Source: Parafilimonas terrae (GTDB lineage Bacteria > Bacteroidota > Bacteroidia > Chitinophagales > Chitinophagaceae). Taken from it: a DNA stretch of 64,000 bases. The stretch's first letter is position 1; each line of letters begins with the position of its first letter. The DNA is taken from the NCBI RefSeq assembly GCF_900115755.1, contig NZ_FOXQ01000013.1:83696-147695 (forward strand), read 5' to 3'. This document shows, piece by piece, positions 26,601 through 35,387 of the stretch. Both the position numbers and the translations under genes were made by a program. Under the pieces are notes generated by a model. It was not told the origin of the DNA and did not search any database. It saw only the letters and a program-made list of their open reading frames with translations.

Positions 26601-27584
26601 AACAAGATGCAAAGGAAAAAGGTTTTCATCGGGGCAGCAGGCTGATATAATTTCGGAAACCTTTACCACAAATTCATAATAAGCTTTTACAAGGTCATCA
26701 ACAAAATCATAGAAATACTGAATAAACAGCCTGTTGCTCTTTAAAATAGCATCTCTTTGCGACTGCAGTTGTTTTAATAAATCTGTAAACGGGTTATCAT
26801 CTTCACCTAAAATAAGTTTATACTTTTCATACGTGTACATGTACGCGTTGGCAACCCGGGTTAAAGTAAAATCATCCACGAGCTTTGCAAATGCATTGAT
26901 GATATCATTTGCTGTTTGCAGGTTAGAATAGGGTACGTTAAAGCGCTTGAAATAAATCTGGTGCGGAAGATTTAAAACAGGTGATTGATTGCGTGAAATT
27001 ACAGAAGGCAAATCTTTTTTAGCTACCAGCAACGCCCTTATAATAAAAGAAACCCGTTCGCCATTATTGTTGCAATCAAACATATCGCAATTCTTGAGAT
27101 CGTTTTCTGATGCTTCAAGAAATAATACCACTGCATAATCATTAAAGAAGCTTGTTTGAAGGTTGCGGATAGGTTGCGCGGCTGCCTGGTCATCTTCATC
27201 AAGCTCACCATACTCATCATCGGCGAGCATTAAAAAAATCTTCTTGTTCTTATTATGGTCTTTATAAAAAGGCATGTTGGTGTCGGGGTAATCGAACAAC
27301 GGCGGGTTCATCGGCTGACCGGGCGCAGTATAGGGCATGTAATAAGTGTATCGCTTATCGCCCTGTGTAATTAAATATCCCTGCGAGGTAACACCGCAGC
27401 CTTTTGTAATCTCAATTATGCCATTATCATTTATAATGTCAAAACCACATACTATTCCAATACCTATAAGCTTATTGCGTGTCCAGCGGTTTTGCTGGTC
27501 GAGATAGCTAAAAGTTTTATTCAGGTCATTATCAGTTAATACCTGGTCTGACTCAAAAAAAATGTACTCGTAAGGACTTGCCAT
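23667..27584 (-). CDS. Large eCIS protein in the Afp13 (tail fibre) slot
   Basis: 1305 residues. The N-terminus (MASPYEYIFFESDQVLTDND, then IGIGIVCGFDI) resembles proteins found next to baseplate genes in Bacteroidota eCIS loci. A long middle region has no recognised domain except an Ala/Ser/Thr-rich linker (about 565-640). Near 1065-1150 there is a PKD/Ig-like segment (IDATSYEWLVNGKEG). The last 130 residues are low-complexity Lys/Thr/Glu/Pro with about three imperfect 30-residue repeats (TPVKDTLKEEVKTKTPAETK and variants). Position between Afp12-like and tape measure genes is that of tail-fibre genes. A fibre or host-contact role is inference. It starts four bases after the upstream stop. 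Confidence 0.7.
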   Translation of the reverse strand: MASPYEYIFFESDQVLTDNDLNKTFSYLDQQNRWTRNKLIGIGIVCGFDIINDNGIIEITKGCGVTSQGYLITQGDKRYTYYMPYTAPGQPMNPPLFDYPDTNMPFYKDHNKNKKIFLMLADDEYGELDEDDQAAAQPIRNLQTSFFNDYAVVLFLEASENDLKNCDMFDCNNNGERVSFIIRALLVAKKDLPSVISRNQSPVLNLPHQIYFKRFNVPYSNLQTANDIINAFAKLVDDFTLTRVANAYMYTYEKYKLILGEDDNPFTDLLKQLQSQRDAILKSNRLFIQYFYDFVDDLVKAYYEFVVKVSEIISACCPDENLFPLHLVLGEASRNTDFYITDAYRQYFIYSPIFEKNYGEISEAVFLFQKMKLLVRDFTILSSQTFANAAIKITPSQYEHLWLSQRAIPYYYRVNENGSELYKAWSYYKTTHGNAAYNLSYNGNLYSSNDAVLNPLLYDIEYYNFLRVEGHIGKNYTTVLNDIVSKIQDFNLPIDVVAIQAGGDTTTVSENDPQCSFQDLNSVFNVVRSDLYCMLGKLMCYAASQPYIFIIFIPPIIFGDVINTDINVAGASNIKAASATAAAETDSKKETIKAADESLKAEKLSSDTSKISAAAGSAATGSVKAEATANTGQISAATGQLTTNLTLQDSLFINLFLYQKGTFLKQQACYSKLPANSVGVYYINHIPSGSYFFSSFDPSNLSNNFLTIVDLIEEIISTLYFTSLSTFNVDNFNAKMTALQNYLMQLNDVYLQYQANTKDPNYFANYEENMGLFNDVIHSCYTDKFTSLKNEYTARVTRLKQQMMFSNYYNQHRGMEHKAGVPKGGTFIIVYNAPAVRTPSTAGIGAVSAASTSFTASASRNVAAATNITSKSNPADVQTKQNITNDDLKLRLQSSFSDIIAKDPTFIDRAIATLSPALAAAVALPAIPDYAVIADFYVPYLCCSDCAPVTYVLPPEDKTVFDIQPRTFLYDDAHNYPFTTSEMVTPADFDTTTNPGKLNLLAEDDKLLLHPAMDINTTLKTTLTYDDIKLDITIIKPDASFTVNVQSIPSGEIMIALAAKNIDATSYEWLVNGKEGIFESKAIPAAVSLSVLQRATDANEFNIELTVTYVLNDTTSSDSKTGILTSDIIKRNVDKGPFEPEYKEADTKIGRGTTPKPTGTKTTTTGKPGTGVATPVKDTLKEEVKTKTPAETKSVTPEKTVTNTTTPAKDAVKEDIKTKTPEEIKSTTTKKVTGTITPVKDAAKEAKTETPEETKNTAPDVTDKTIKTDTLKNVSKDIKTPVAKPAGDKTKPGTSATPAKRNKKP

Positions 27585-27588
27585 AAAA

Positions 27589-30500
27589 TTAGTTTTTAAA
27601 AGATCCCAATATGGTTTTACCTAAAACAACCGGGTTTTCATTAATACTTTCATTGCAATCATGCAATGTTGCTACAGGATATTCACTATGTAAATGGAAT
27701 ACAAGATTTACCAAAACATCATTTGTTTTTTGCAAATCTTCTCTTATCGTTAAATCTGTTTGATTGATTGAATAATTGGCGAGTGCCGTTATCCAATTCT
27801 TATAGGCGGTTTCAAAATCGTGCATTGATGCGTTACTTAACCAACATACTTTAACAGCAGTATGTGCAGGTGATTCGCGGCGCACAATATCTTCAAAATA
27901 TTCCCGGAAGGCTATGCTGCGCACATGGGCGGGCCAATAAGGAAGCACGATGGTCATTCTGAATGAATACGGATCCTGCTCACCGCAGAAATCGCAATTT
28001 TTATTAAGACAAACAGGCGCTAATGCATAAGGCGCAGTACTTTCAACCGGCACCCTTGGCCTTAATAATATATGTTCAAGCAGGTGAAGGCCGTTATTGT
28101 CGCAGGCTTCATCAATTTCATTAATGAATTGCTGCAGGGCAACATTTGCCGCTGCTTCCGAAGAAAAATTATTACTTGTTGCAATTACATTTCCATCATC
28201 ATCGGCAACAATAATCTGCCAGTTGCCGCTTGTTTCTTTGGCTGCAAAATTTGTTTGCCGCAACATAAAATCAACCAGTAATAAAACGGCTGCATTGGCA
28301 GCATCTTCCGTATCATATAATGCAGCAGCAGTAAGTGTATCGCCGTTTGCATTCGAAAAACTAAAACTATATTTTGGCGGCGTATCGCCTGTCGTTATGA
28401 TAGTTGCATTTCCTGTGCAGTATAAAAACCTGCGCAGGAAATTTTCAATACCCGCAAGCCTGCACAATTTTTTCTCAAGGCCTGAAACATTATCTGTATC
28501 CCAAAACTTTGAAGCATCAATTGTGAAGTCATCATTCTGAGGTGAATAATTGAATGCCCTGTCGCGTTCATAACTTATCTGCGGATAATCTTTAAGAAAT
28601 TGTGTTTTGTTTTTGATGAGTTCCGAAGGTTCAATCTTCGATTCCTGCTGCGTTTCGTAATCCAGTGAATACATCAGCAAAACATAATCGTTAAACGATT
28701 CTGCAAAACGCGCCATCAGGTGATCGAGAAAACGGTTGCGCCTGTCGAGAAAAGTTTCGTTGCTTTCATATAATTTTTGCCAGCTATTGGCAGGCACTAT
28801 GGAAGAATCCTGCTGCTGCAATAATTCATCAAGCAAAATATCAATGCCTGCTTTTTTATATACAGGCTCTATGTCGGGAATAGCATTTAAATATTGTGCA
28901 TAATAGGTTTGAACAATATCATCAGTTGAAAACAATGAACCTGCATTTTTTAATTGTGAAAAGAAATCTGCAAGCAGTTGATCATAAAACATAAGATAGG
29001 CCTTCATTTGCTTTGCCTGCGCCCTTCGCTCATCTGTGGCAGATGGCGGCAAACCCGCTGCACTAATGCCATAGGTTAAAGGGAAAACCTGCTGTATAGA
29101 AGTGTATGAATCCAAAGGTATATACACACCTTGTGGCAGCGGGATATCCAATGCATGGCCATTTAATTTATTACGCACACCTAATGCATGCAGCCATTTC
29201 AATATATCCCTCACTTCATTTAAAGATGGTATATACGTAAACTGGTTTTTGTAGAAAACAATTTTTGATTTTGTTTCGGAGAACACAGGTTTATGCCACA
29301 GTGAAACCGGCATGCACCAGGGCTTACCAGTAAGGTTTGGAACAGGCTCGCCGTTTTCATCGTACTTCGTAAGCCTGAAATTGCGTACAGCTTTTACGCC
29401 TTCAATATCCATTAAAAGATTAATAATATCTGAGGTATATATCTGTTGCCTTAACTGCGTTTTTTCCAGTTCATCTGTATCAATAAAACCATGTTTTAAT
29501 TTCGGGCCTTCGAAAATGGCATCTGTTGTTTTGCCTTTATTCACCAGTTCATCAAGTGTATAAAATTTCACTGTTGGATTAAGATATTCTTCTATTGCAT
29601 AAAATACTTTTGCCTGTACCGCTTCAATATCTGCAGAAGGCTGCACATCAATATCGCAGCAAACAGCCACTTCTTCATCTTCAACCGTATCAACACTTAT
29701 AAAGTCTTCACATAAATTCCGGTTTGCGTTCAATACACGTTTTGCTGTTTGAATGATCTTTTTTGCTTTCTGAATTTTAAGCGCATATAAATAAATTACC
29801 TGGCGGGTAAAAGCAGTTGTAAAGAATGATATAATATCTTCTTTAGTAAGTTTTCCATCAGCAGGCTGCAGGTCAACTGTAATAAACCCTTCAACACTTG
29901 CTGCTGCATTGGTGTTGCAGGAAAAAGAAGCTTTAATCGTCCAACCGCTGTGTTCATCGTCTATCTCAGGCAAACCCGAAACAGCTATAGTTGTTGCATC
30001 ACAGGTTAAGGCATCCGGGCTTACATCATCCGCATCCCAAACAGGAAATGAAATGGTGAGGCTTGCAGCGCCAGCCTTGAATGAACGTGCAGATGCAACT
30101 GCGGTAACGGCAGGCGTTAAAATAATTATATCGCCATTATTTAAATCACCAAACTGTAAGTCATCATCAAGATCAACCAGCACTTTATACAAGCCTGATA
30201 AATAAATAGGCTGCGATGTTGGCTCATGAGTTAATGTATCATTTTTGCAATCAGCATATATGGCTACTTCACCTGCCGGAACAGTTGTTTTGCCTTCAGT
30301 ATAAAAATCATCTGTAAAAAACCAGGCATTATGTATGCCCTCTACATCAATTAATAATTTCCTGTAATCATTAATAGTTAATGGGGATTGTGTGAGGATA
30401 TTATTTGCTGTGTAAAAAGCCTGTGATGCCGGCATTTTTCCATCAGTGCCTGCGAGCAGGTTTTGCATGGGCATACCGGAACGATAACCCAGTTCTGTTA

Positions 30501-30672
30501 TGGCATAGCATAAAGCTTCAAGAATGGTAATACCGGGATCATGCTCGTTATAATCCGTCCATAATTTGCTGCCGAGTTCTTCAATATATTTCAGGCCTTC
30601 TGCACGCAGAAAATTATAATCCTGGCTGTTATCGAGTTGCGGTGTTCTTAATATGGTTAGTTCATCAGACAT
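27589..30672 (-). CDS. eCIS baseplate protein (Afp12-like)
   Basis: 1027 residues. It has the baseplate signature LWTDYNEHDPGITILEALCY followed by AITELGYR near the N-terminus (about residues 37-64), and QVFPLTYGI and LMFYDQLLADF further on, as in Afp12/gp6-type wedge proteins. The ATG at 30670-30672 is preferred over a TTG two codons upstream: it overlaps the preceding stop as TGATG, a translational-coupling junction. It assembles the baseplate wedges with the protein encoded just before it. A cysteine-rich patch (CLNKNCDFCGEQD) lies near the C-terminus and might bind metal. Confidence 0.85.
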   Translation of the reverse strand: MSDELTILRTPQLDNSQDYNFLRAEGLKYIEELGSKLWTDYNEHDPGITILEALCYAITELGYRSGMPMQNLLAGTDGKMPASQAFYTANNILTQSPLTINDYRKLLIDVEGIHNAWFFTDDFYTEGKTTVPAGEVAIYADCKNDTLTHEPTSQPIYLSGLYKVLVDLDDDLQFGDLNNGDIIILTPAVTAVASARSFKAGAASLTISFPVWDADDVSPDALTCDATTIAVSGLPEIDDEHSGWTIKASFSCNTNAAASVEGFITVDLQPADGKLTKEDIISFFTTAFTRQVIYLYALKIQKAKKIIQTAKRVLNANRNLCEDFISVDTVEDEEVAVCCDIDVQPSADIEAVQAKVFYAIEEYLNPTVKFYTLDELVNKGKTTDAIFEGPKLKHGFIDTDELEKTQLRQQIYTSDIINLLMDIEGVKAVRNFRLTKYDENGEPVPNLTGKPWCMPVSLWHKPVFSETKSKIVFYKNQFTYIPSLNEVRDILKWLHALGVRNKLNGHALDIPLPQGVYIPLDSYTSIQQVFPLTYGISAAGLPPSATDERRAQAKQMKAYLMFYDQLLADFFSQLKNAGSLFSTDDIVQTYYAQYLNAIPDIEPVYKKAGIDILLDELLQQQDSSIVPANSWQKLYESNETFLDRRNRFLDHLMARFAESFNDYVLLMYSLDYETQQESKIEPSELIKNKTQFLKDYPQISYERDRAFNYSPQNDDFTIDASKFWDTDNVSGLEKKLCRLAGIENFLRRFLYCTGNATIITTGDTPPKYSFSFSNANGDTLTAAALYDTEDAANAAVLLLVDFMLRQTNFAAKETSGNWQIIVADDDGNVIATSNNFSSEAAANVALQQFINEIDEACDNNGLHLLEHILLRPRVPVESTAPYALAPVCLNKNCDFCGEQDPYSFRMTIVLPYWPAHVRSIAFREYFEDIVRRESPAHTAVKVCWLSNASMHDFETAYKNWITALANYSINQTDLTIREDLQKTNDVLVNLVFHLHSEYPVATLHDCNESINENPVVLGKTILGSFKN

Positions 30673-33600
30673 CAGCAATTACAATTTGCAGGTGAAGTAA
30701 TTATATGTCGTGATATGCCATCGTTATAGGAAACAAGAATGGAACGTGCGGTGCTGGCTACGGCTGTTTCAATATCAGGCAACATTTCCAGTATGGTCGT
30801 TCCATCTCTTTTTATGATGTGGTTCATTTTAAAGCAGGTTACATAATCAACATAATCTCTTTCCTCAATAAAATTCAATACAACCGATTTTTCAATGGTA
30901 CCGCCAAATTCAATATCGCTGTTATTATCAAAAGCCCAGGGTGTAAGAAATTGTTCTATATCTATGCTTAACTGGTTGCTGTAAACTGTTGCATCGTGAT
31001 TGGGCATAAAGTTTACTGTAAACTCAAACTGCACTTCTTCAAACTGTGGATTTATAACATGCAGCCGCACAAATTTTGAATTAAGTTTTTCAAGGTATTG
31101 CTGTATTTCAGTAAGCAGTCCAACGCTTGTATAAGGACGCAAAATATTGGCAGATGTATTGTTATGCAAATCTGGAATAGTTACCACCGTTACATGCCCG
31201 GGCAGCGTTTCGCTGTAAGTTGTATTGTTACTTTTATCGGTAATAAGACCTGTATGATTGATGCATTTTACTTTATGCACCTGAGGGTAGTTCTGTAATA
31301 CCAGCCGTTCATAATCCCAACCGGTAACAGCTCTTTGTTTATGCCGTAATCTTTCACTTACACGTATATAAAATTGATCGTTTGTTTCGGCGGTTTTCCC
31401 ATCGAATGAAGCGTAAGGCTGGTTTGTTTTTTTAAGTGCTGCATCTGCCACTGCGGGCTTGCTGATTATGCTTGGCGCCAATGCTTTTGTAAAGAAAATA
31501 TTTTTGGAAACATCCTGCGCAAAAGTTGCTTTGGCAGCATTGGTGGCAACCGTTATTAATTTACAAACGGCATCTGTGTCGTGATCCGTTACAGCTTTAA
31601 TCCATAAAAGATTATTATCTGCACGTGTATTTGCCGGAACAATGTTGTAAGGAATATTAACAATAACAATTCCTGAACGGGTTAAATTGTTGGTTTGATC
31701 TGTAATGTTTAATTTATCAAACTGGATCCAGTTATTGGCAGATAAATAATACCAGCTAACTGTTGTCATTGGTTTTAATGGGTTAGATGTACCATCTGCC
31801 ACCTGGAATAAAATAGAAAATGTTTGCGAAGTACCGGCCTTGCTCAATCCAATCCATAATTCGCCGCCATCATCTTTTGCAATACCATCTTCCAGGTTAA
31901 AAACAGGCAGAAAATTGAATGCGTCCGTTGTAAGAAAAGGATGCATTTCCCTGAAACCAAATGGTTCAAGATGATAGAAGAAGTTAGAGCGGTTGCCAAA
32001 TGATGCCGTTGTGTTCTCGGTAAAAGCAATCGTTTCCTGTGCCGTATAATCCATGTACAAAGACTTAATAACAGGAGACGGCGGTAAAGGAACATTCGCC
32101 GGCGGGTTTACTGTATAAGTAGTAGTTTTTGAACCATCACCATTATCTGTTTCAGTAATTTTTGTACTTGTATTTTTTATAGAGTTCTGCACATTTGACA
32201 AGAAAGTGGAGAGACTGTAATCGGAAGAATCCAGCACAATCTTTATGAATCCATCAATTGAAGTAATGGCGTAATCTTCATTGGGTGTAAAATCTGTTGA
32301 TGATACGGGTACTTTTTCCAAACCGTTAATGGATACATCAGGCGCATAATCAAAAAAGTAAAACTCATCCACAAAATCAAAGAACATCTCCTGTGCAAAC
32401 AGGTCTGAACTAAAAAACTCAAACTCCGAAGTATCTGACATTAGCGATAATGAAGATGATTGTGCAGCAGATGAGGACGAAAAAGATGATGAAGACGATG
32501 ATGACGTAAATGATTGAAGCCCCAAAACCGACGTAAAATTCAATACACTTTTATTGATGGTTATTTGCCTTGTTCTTAAACCAAAATCATCATCAATGGC
32601 ATCTGTCCATTTGCCTTGTTTTAAGGCACTGATATTTGCATTAATAGTAAAACCCGGCAAATCCTGCCAGTCAATATGCAATACCAATTCCGTAAGCGGT
32701 TTTTGAAAAATTTCTTTATTGCCTATTATAAGTGAAGCCCCTTTTTCAGGAAATTCTCCAAAAGCTTTAAAAGGTTTGGCCGTATTTACTTTACCATCAT
32801 TATTCTGCAGGATTAAATCTTTTACAGATGCCGTTACTTGTACCTGTACAGCATTTATAACAAGTGATTTTATTTTCTGGTAAGATTTATAATTGGTAAC
32901 CGTTACCTGCACCATCGGCAGCGCTTGTGTAAAATTGCCGCCATGTATTTTTTGTGAATAGGGAACAATTGGCGGCGCATCGCCATCTAAAACAACCTGC
33001 AACGTAAAGCTGTTGCCGCTTATAGCCGGCGTGTAAGATGCAGCCGTGTACCAGTTTTTCTTTCCTGTGAATTGTACACTAAATATACCGGAGAGATCAG
33101 TTACAGATATGCCGCTTGTACTTTGGCAAACAAATGTGATATTAATTGTCCTGGCGCCTTCATTAAGATACAAAGTATTGGATGCAATAGCAAAACCCGC
33201 GTTGGCTTTGCTTATTTTACCGGTGTCGCCAAATGCAGGCCACGAGTTATCTGCGCTTAATAATTTAGCGCCATTACCATCATCAGAATTGGCAACAGGT
33301 GAAGCGTATAAACCGCCAGAGCTATTCTTGTTTAAATACAACGATTTTAATGATTGCACACTTGCCTGGTGCAATACAACATCATCGGTTAAAGTATAAA
33401 ACAGGTCATTATTCTTATCATCTTTGCCGGCTTTAAAGGCAGTGCCTTTTTTAAGAATATGGTCTGCCGTATTCTTTTGCAGGTCGAATAAAAGATGCAC
33501 AAAATCAGGAACAGACGGAGCGTTGCTTAACTGCAATACCGTTTTATAATAAAAATCAAGATGCTCCTGCGTATAGTTATTCACTTTGTTTTGGGCAAAC

Positions 33601-34448
33601 TGGAACAACCTTAAAAAAGCCAGGTACAAAGCATAATGCGGCTGATGCTGATTGTAGTTTTGCAATACATCATTAAGATAGGCCGGTGCATCCGCAACAA
33701 TTTTAATAATGCCGTTTATGAAAGATTGTAAAGCACCGGTAAATAAATTATGCGTAACAATGATGTCAATATTTGGAATAACATCTGCCGTTGTATCAAG
33801 TGTTATGCCCGGCGCAGTAAACGAAGCAATTTGCCATGATGGGCTGTTTAAGCCGCTTATATCAAACTGTTCAGAAAATATAATATTATCAACGGGTATC
33901 TGCGGATCAACATAATCAACACTTTCATTAATAAGGTTTAAACCGCTTGCTTTAAAATCGTTATAATATTGCCACAAAGCGTTTAGCGGCAATGAAAGGT
34001 TCGATGCAATTGCAATACTTAAATAACCTTTGAAAGGAATATCATCCGTTAACTTAAATAAATAGTTATCAAGATGTATGGCCAGCGTAAACGCAAAATC
34101 AAATAATGTTTTAAACAGGTTTTGTGCATCTGCATTGTTTGTTTCAGATTGCAGTGTGGCTGTTACATAATCCGTATATGGAATAAAATCTTTCGTTTTC
34201 CAGTTAGTGATGGCAGCAATTATTACAGCCGGGTCGTTGCCCATAAAAGGCTGCCAGTCGCCATCAACCTCATTATTAACGGCATAATAATTTAAGTAGG
34301 CAGCATAATTTTTGGCAAACAAAATAAGATCGGCAGCCGTTCTTTCATCAACCGGTGCATAGCCTGCAGCCAATGCATCCAATACGCGCTGCAACTGGCT
34401 GGTGCCGCTGTATGCCAAGAGGTTATTATCTAAACAGGTATTTGCCAT
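30672..34448 (-). CDS. eCIS baseplate J-like protein (Afp11-like)
   Basis: 1258 residues. The C-terminal third contains the J-like signature FYIRVSERLRHKQRAVTGWD then YERLVLQNYPQVHKVKC, and VNFMPNHDATVYSNQLSIDI. It begins MANTCLDNNLLAYSGTSQLQ. Midway (about residues 640-672) a run of mostly serines interrupts the sequence and precedes acidic/aromatic residues. It is coupled to gp25 upstream (TAATG) and to Afp12-like downstream (TGATG). Together these build the baseplate that holds spike and sheath until contraction. Confidence 0.83.
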   Translation of the reverse strand: MANTCLDNNLLAYSGTSQLQRVLDALAAGYAPVDERTAADLILFAKNYAAYLNYYAVNNEVDGDWQPFMGNDPAVIIAAITNWKTKDFIPYTDYVTATLQSETNNADAQNLFKTLFDFAFTLAIHLDNYLFKLTDDIPFKGYLSIAIASNLSLPLNALWQYYNDFKASGLNLINESVDYVDPQIPVDNIIFSEQFDISGLNSPSWQIASFTAPGITLDTTADVIPNIDIIVTHNLFTGALQSFINGIIKIVADAPAYLNDVLQNYNQHQPHYALYLAFLRLFQFAQNKVNNYTQEHLDFYYKTVLQLSNAPSVPDFVHLLFDLQKNTADHILKKGTAFKAGKDDKNNDLFYTLTDDVVLHQASVQSLKSLYLNKNSSGGLYASPVANSDDGNGAKLLSADNSWPAFGDTGKISKANAGFAIASNTLYLNEGARTINITFVCQSTSGISVTDLSGIFSVQFTGKKNWYTAASYTPAISGNSFTLQVVLDGDAPPIVPYSQKIHGGNFTQALPMVQVTVTNYKSYQKIKSLVINAVQVQVTASVKDLILQNNDGKVNTAKPFKAFGEFPEKGASLIIGNKEIFQKPLTELVLHIDWQDLPGFTINANISALKQGKWTDAIDDDFGLRTRQITINKSVLNFTSVLGLQSFTSSSSSSSFSSSSAAQSSSLSLMSDTSEFEFFSSDLFAQEMFFDFVDEFYFFDYAPDVSINGLEKVPVSSTDFTPNEDYAITSIDGFIKIVLDSSDYSLSTFLSNVQNSIKNTSTKITETDNGDGSKTTTYTVNPPANVPLPPSPVIKSLYMDYTAQETIAFTENTTASFGNRSNFFYHLEPFGFREMHPFLTTDAFNFLPVFNLEDGIAKDDGGELWIGLSKAGTSQTFSILFQVADGTSNPLKPMTTVSWYYLSANNWIQFDKLNITDQTNNLTRSGIVIVNIPYNIVPANTRADNNLLWIKAVTDHDTDAVCKLITVATNAAKATFAQDVSKNIFFTKALAPSIISKPAVADAALKKTNQPYASFDGKTAETNDQFYIRVSERLRHKQRAVTGWDYERLVLQNYPQVHKVKCINHTGLITDKSNNTTYSETLPGHVTVVTIPDLHNNTSANILRPYTSVGLLTEIQQYLEKLNSKFVRLHVINPQFEEVQFEFTVNFMPNHDATVYSNQLSIDIEQFLTPWAFDNNSDIEFGGTIEKSVVLNFIEERDYVDYVTCFKMNHIIKRDGTTILEMLPDIETAVASTARSILVSYNDGISRHIITSPANCNC

Positions 34449-34855
34449 TAGCTTAATTCAGTTCCTTCGTTTATGTAATAAGGATAAACAAAATTGAATC
34501 TCGAGTTGGTGGTTCTTATGGTGTAATCAAGTGCAATAACAATCACACCTTCTGTTTGCCGGCTGTCATCAACGGTAACATTATTCAGGTTAATGCGCGC
34601 TTCATAATAAATAATCGCTGTGCGTATCATTTCCCTGATATAGGTTTTAAACGTTGTTGTCATCGGTTCAAATACCATTTCATCAAGGTTACAGCCATAA
34701 TCAGGTTGCATTACACGTTCGCCTTTTTTTGTAGCAAGCAATATTTGCAGGCTGCGCTGTATATCCAGTTCATCGCTTGTTAATTCTACTGTTCCGGCAG
34801 CATTGTTAAATGCCGGCGGAAAGCTCCATCCTGTACCAAGGAAAGATGTGTTCAT
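34448..34855 (-). CDS. eCIS baseplate protein gp25-like (Afp9)
   Basis: 135 residues, GPW/gp25 family: LDIQRSLQILLATKKGERVM then QPDYGCNLDEMVFEP is the conserved core, including the EPR-like region of gp25/TssE proteins. It starts the polymerisation of the sheath from the baseplate wedge. Its stop overlaps the next start by one base (TAATG). It follows the PAAR gene by one base, indicating tight co-translation. Confidence 0.93.
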   Translation of the reverse strand: MNTSFLGTGWSFPPAFNNAAGTVELTSDELDIQRSLQILLATKKGERVMQPDYGCNLDEMVFEPMTTTFKTYIREMIRTAIIYYEARINLNNVTVDDSRQTEGVIVIALDYTIRTTNSRFNFVYPYYINEGTELS

Positions 34856-34856
34856 A

Positions 34857-35147
34857 TTAACCTCCTATTATTACGGTTGGACAACCCACCACAATCGTTC
34901 CTCCGTGTGCGGTTGTATCACCCATTCTTGCTGCAGGTTTACCACCAATTAAAACCGTGGCAGAACCTTTTACAATACTGTCCGGCGGCCCTGCGCACAC
35001 GCACATATCACCAACGCAGGCCGCAGGCAAACCGCCAATTAAAACCGTTGGTGTGCCTGGCGGAAGCACCGGCCCGCCTACATGCGGGGATGGCCCGTTA
35101 AACATGGGACAAACATGCATATCAGAAATTCTCGCAGCTAAAGCCAT
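34857..35147 (-). CDS. PAAR spike-tip protein (Afp10-like)
   Basis: 96 residues with the repeated PAAR pattern: GGPVLPPGTPTVLIGGLPAA, then GSATVLIGGKPAARMGD, then HGGTIVVGCPTVIIGG. His and Cys residues (SDMHVCP, PSPHVGG, TAHGG, VGCP) are those that hold zinc in the sharp cone at the top of the VgrG-like spike. It has no extra effector domain. A 240-base gap with a dispersed repeat separates it from the spike gene upstream; downstream genes are tightly packed. Confidence 0.95.
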   Translation of the reverse strand: MALAARISDMHVCPMFNGPSPHVGGPVLPPGTPTVLIGGLPAACVGDMCVCAGPPDSIVKGSATVLIGGKPAARMGDTTAHGGTIVVGCPTVIIGG

Positions 35148-35278
35148 AGGTTTAATTTGTGTTTTTCAAGCCAGCTACGCTGTCTTTTTTTATTTATGTT
35201 ACCAGCTTTTGTGCCAATGGCATCTTCGTTGTGTCACTCCCTTGTACTGTAGTTTTTCATAGCAGCAATAAGTTTCTT

Positions 35279-35357
35279 CATTGAGCATTGCTTATTGAAA
35301 ATTGAATATTGAGTATTTAAAATATTCAATAAACAATACACAATAATCAATATTCAT
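35279..35357. repeat. Dispersed ATTG/CAAT-rich inverted repeat, family C (copy 3)
   Basis: ATTG-rich left part (about 35280-35318) and CAAT-rich right part (about 35322-35355) pair imperfectly around TTTAAA. It occupies the gap between the spike and PAAR genes of the eCIS operon; the rest of that gap shows no gene. Confidence 0.65.
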
Positions 35358-35387
35358 TTAAAGAACTTGTGAACCCGTGAACACTTG

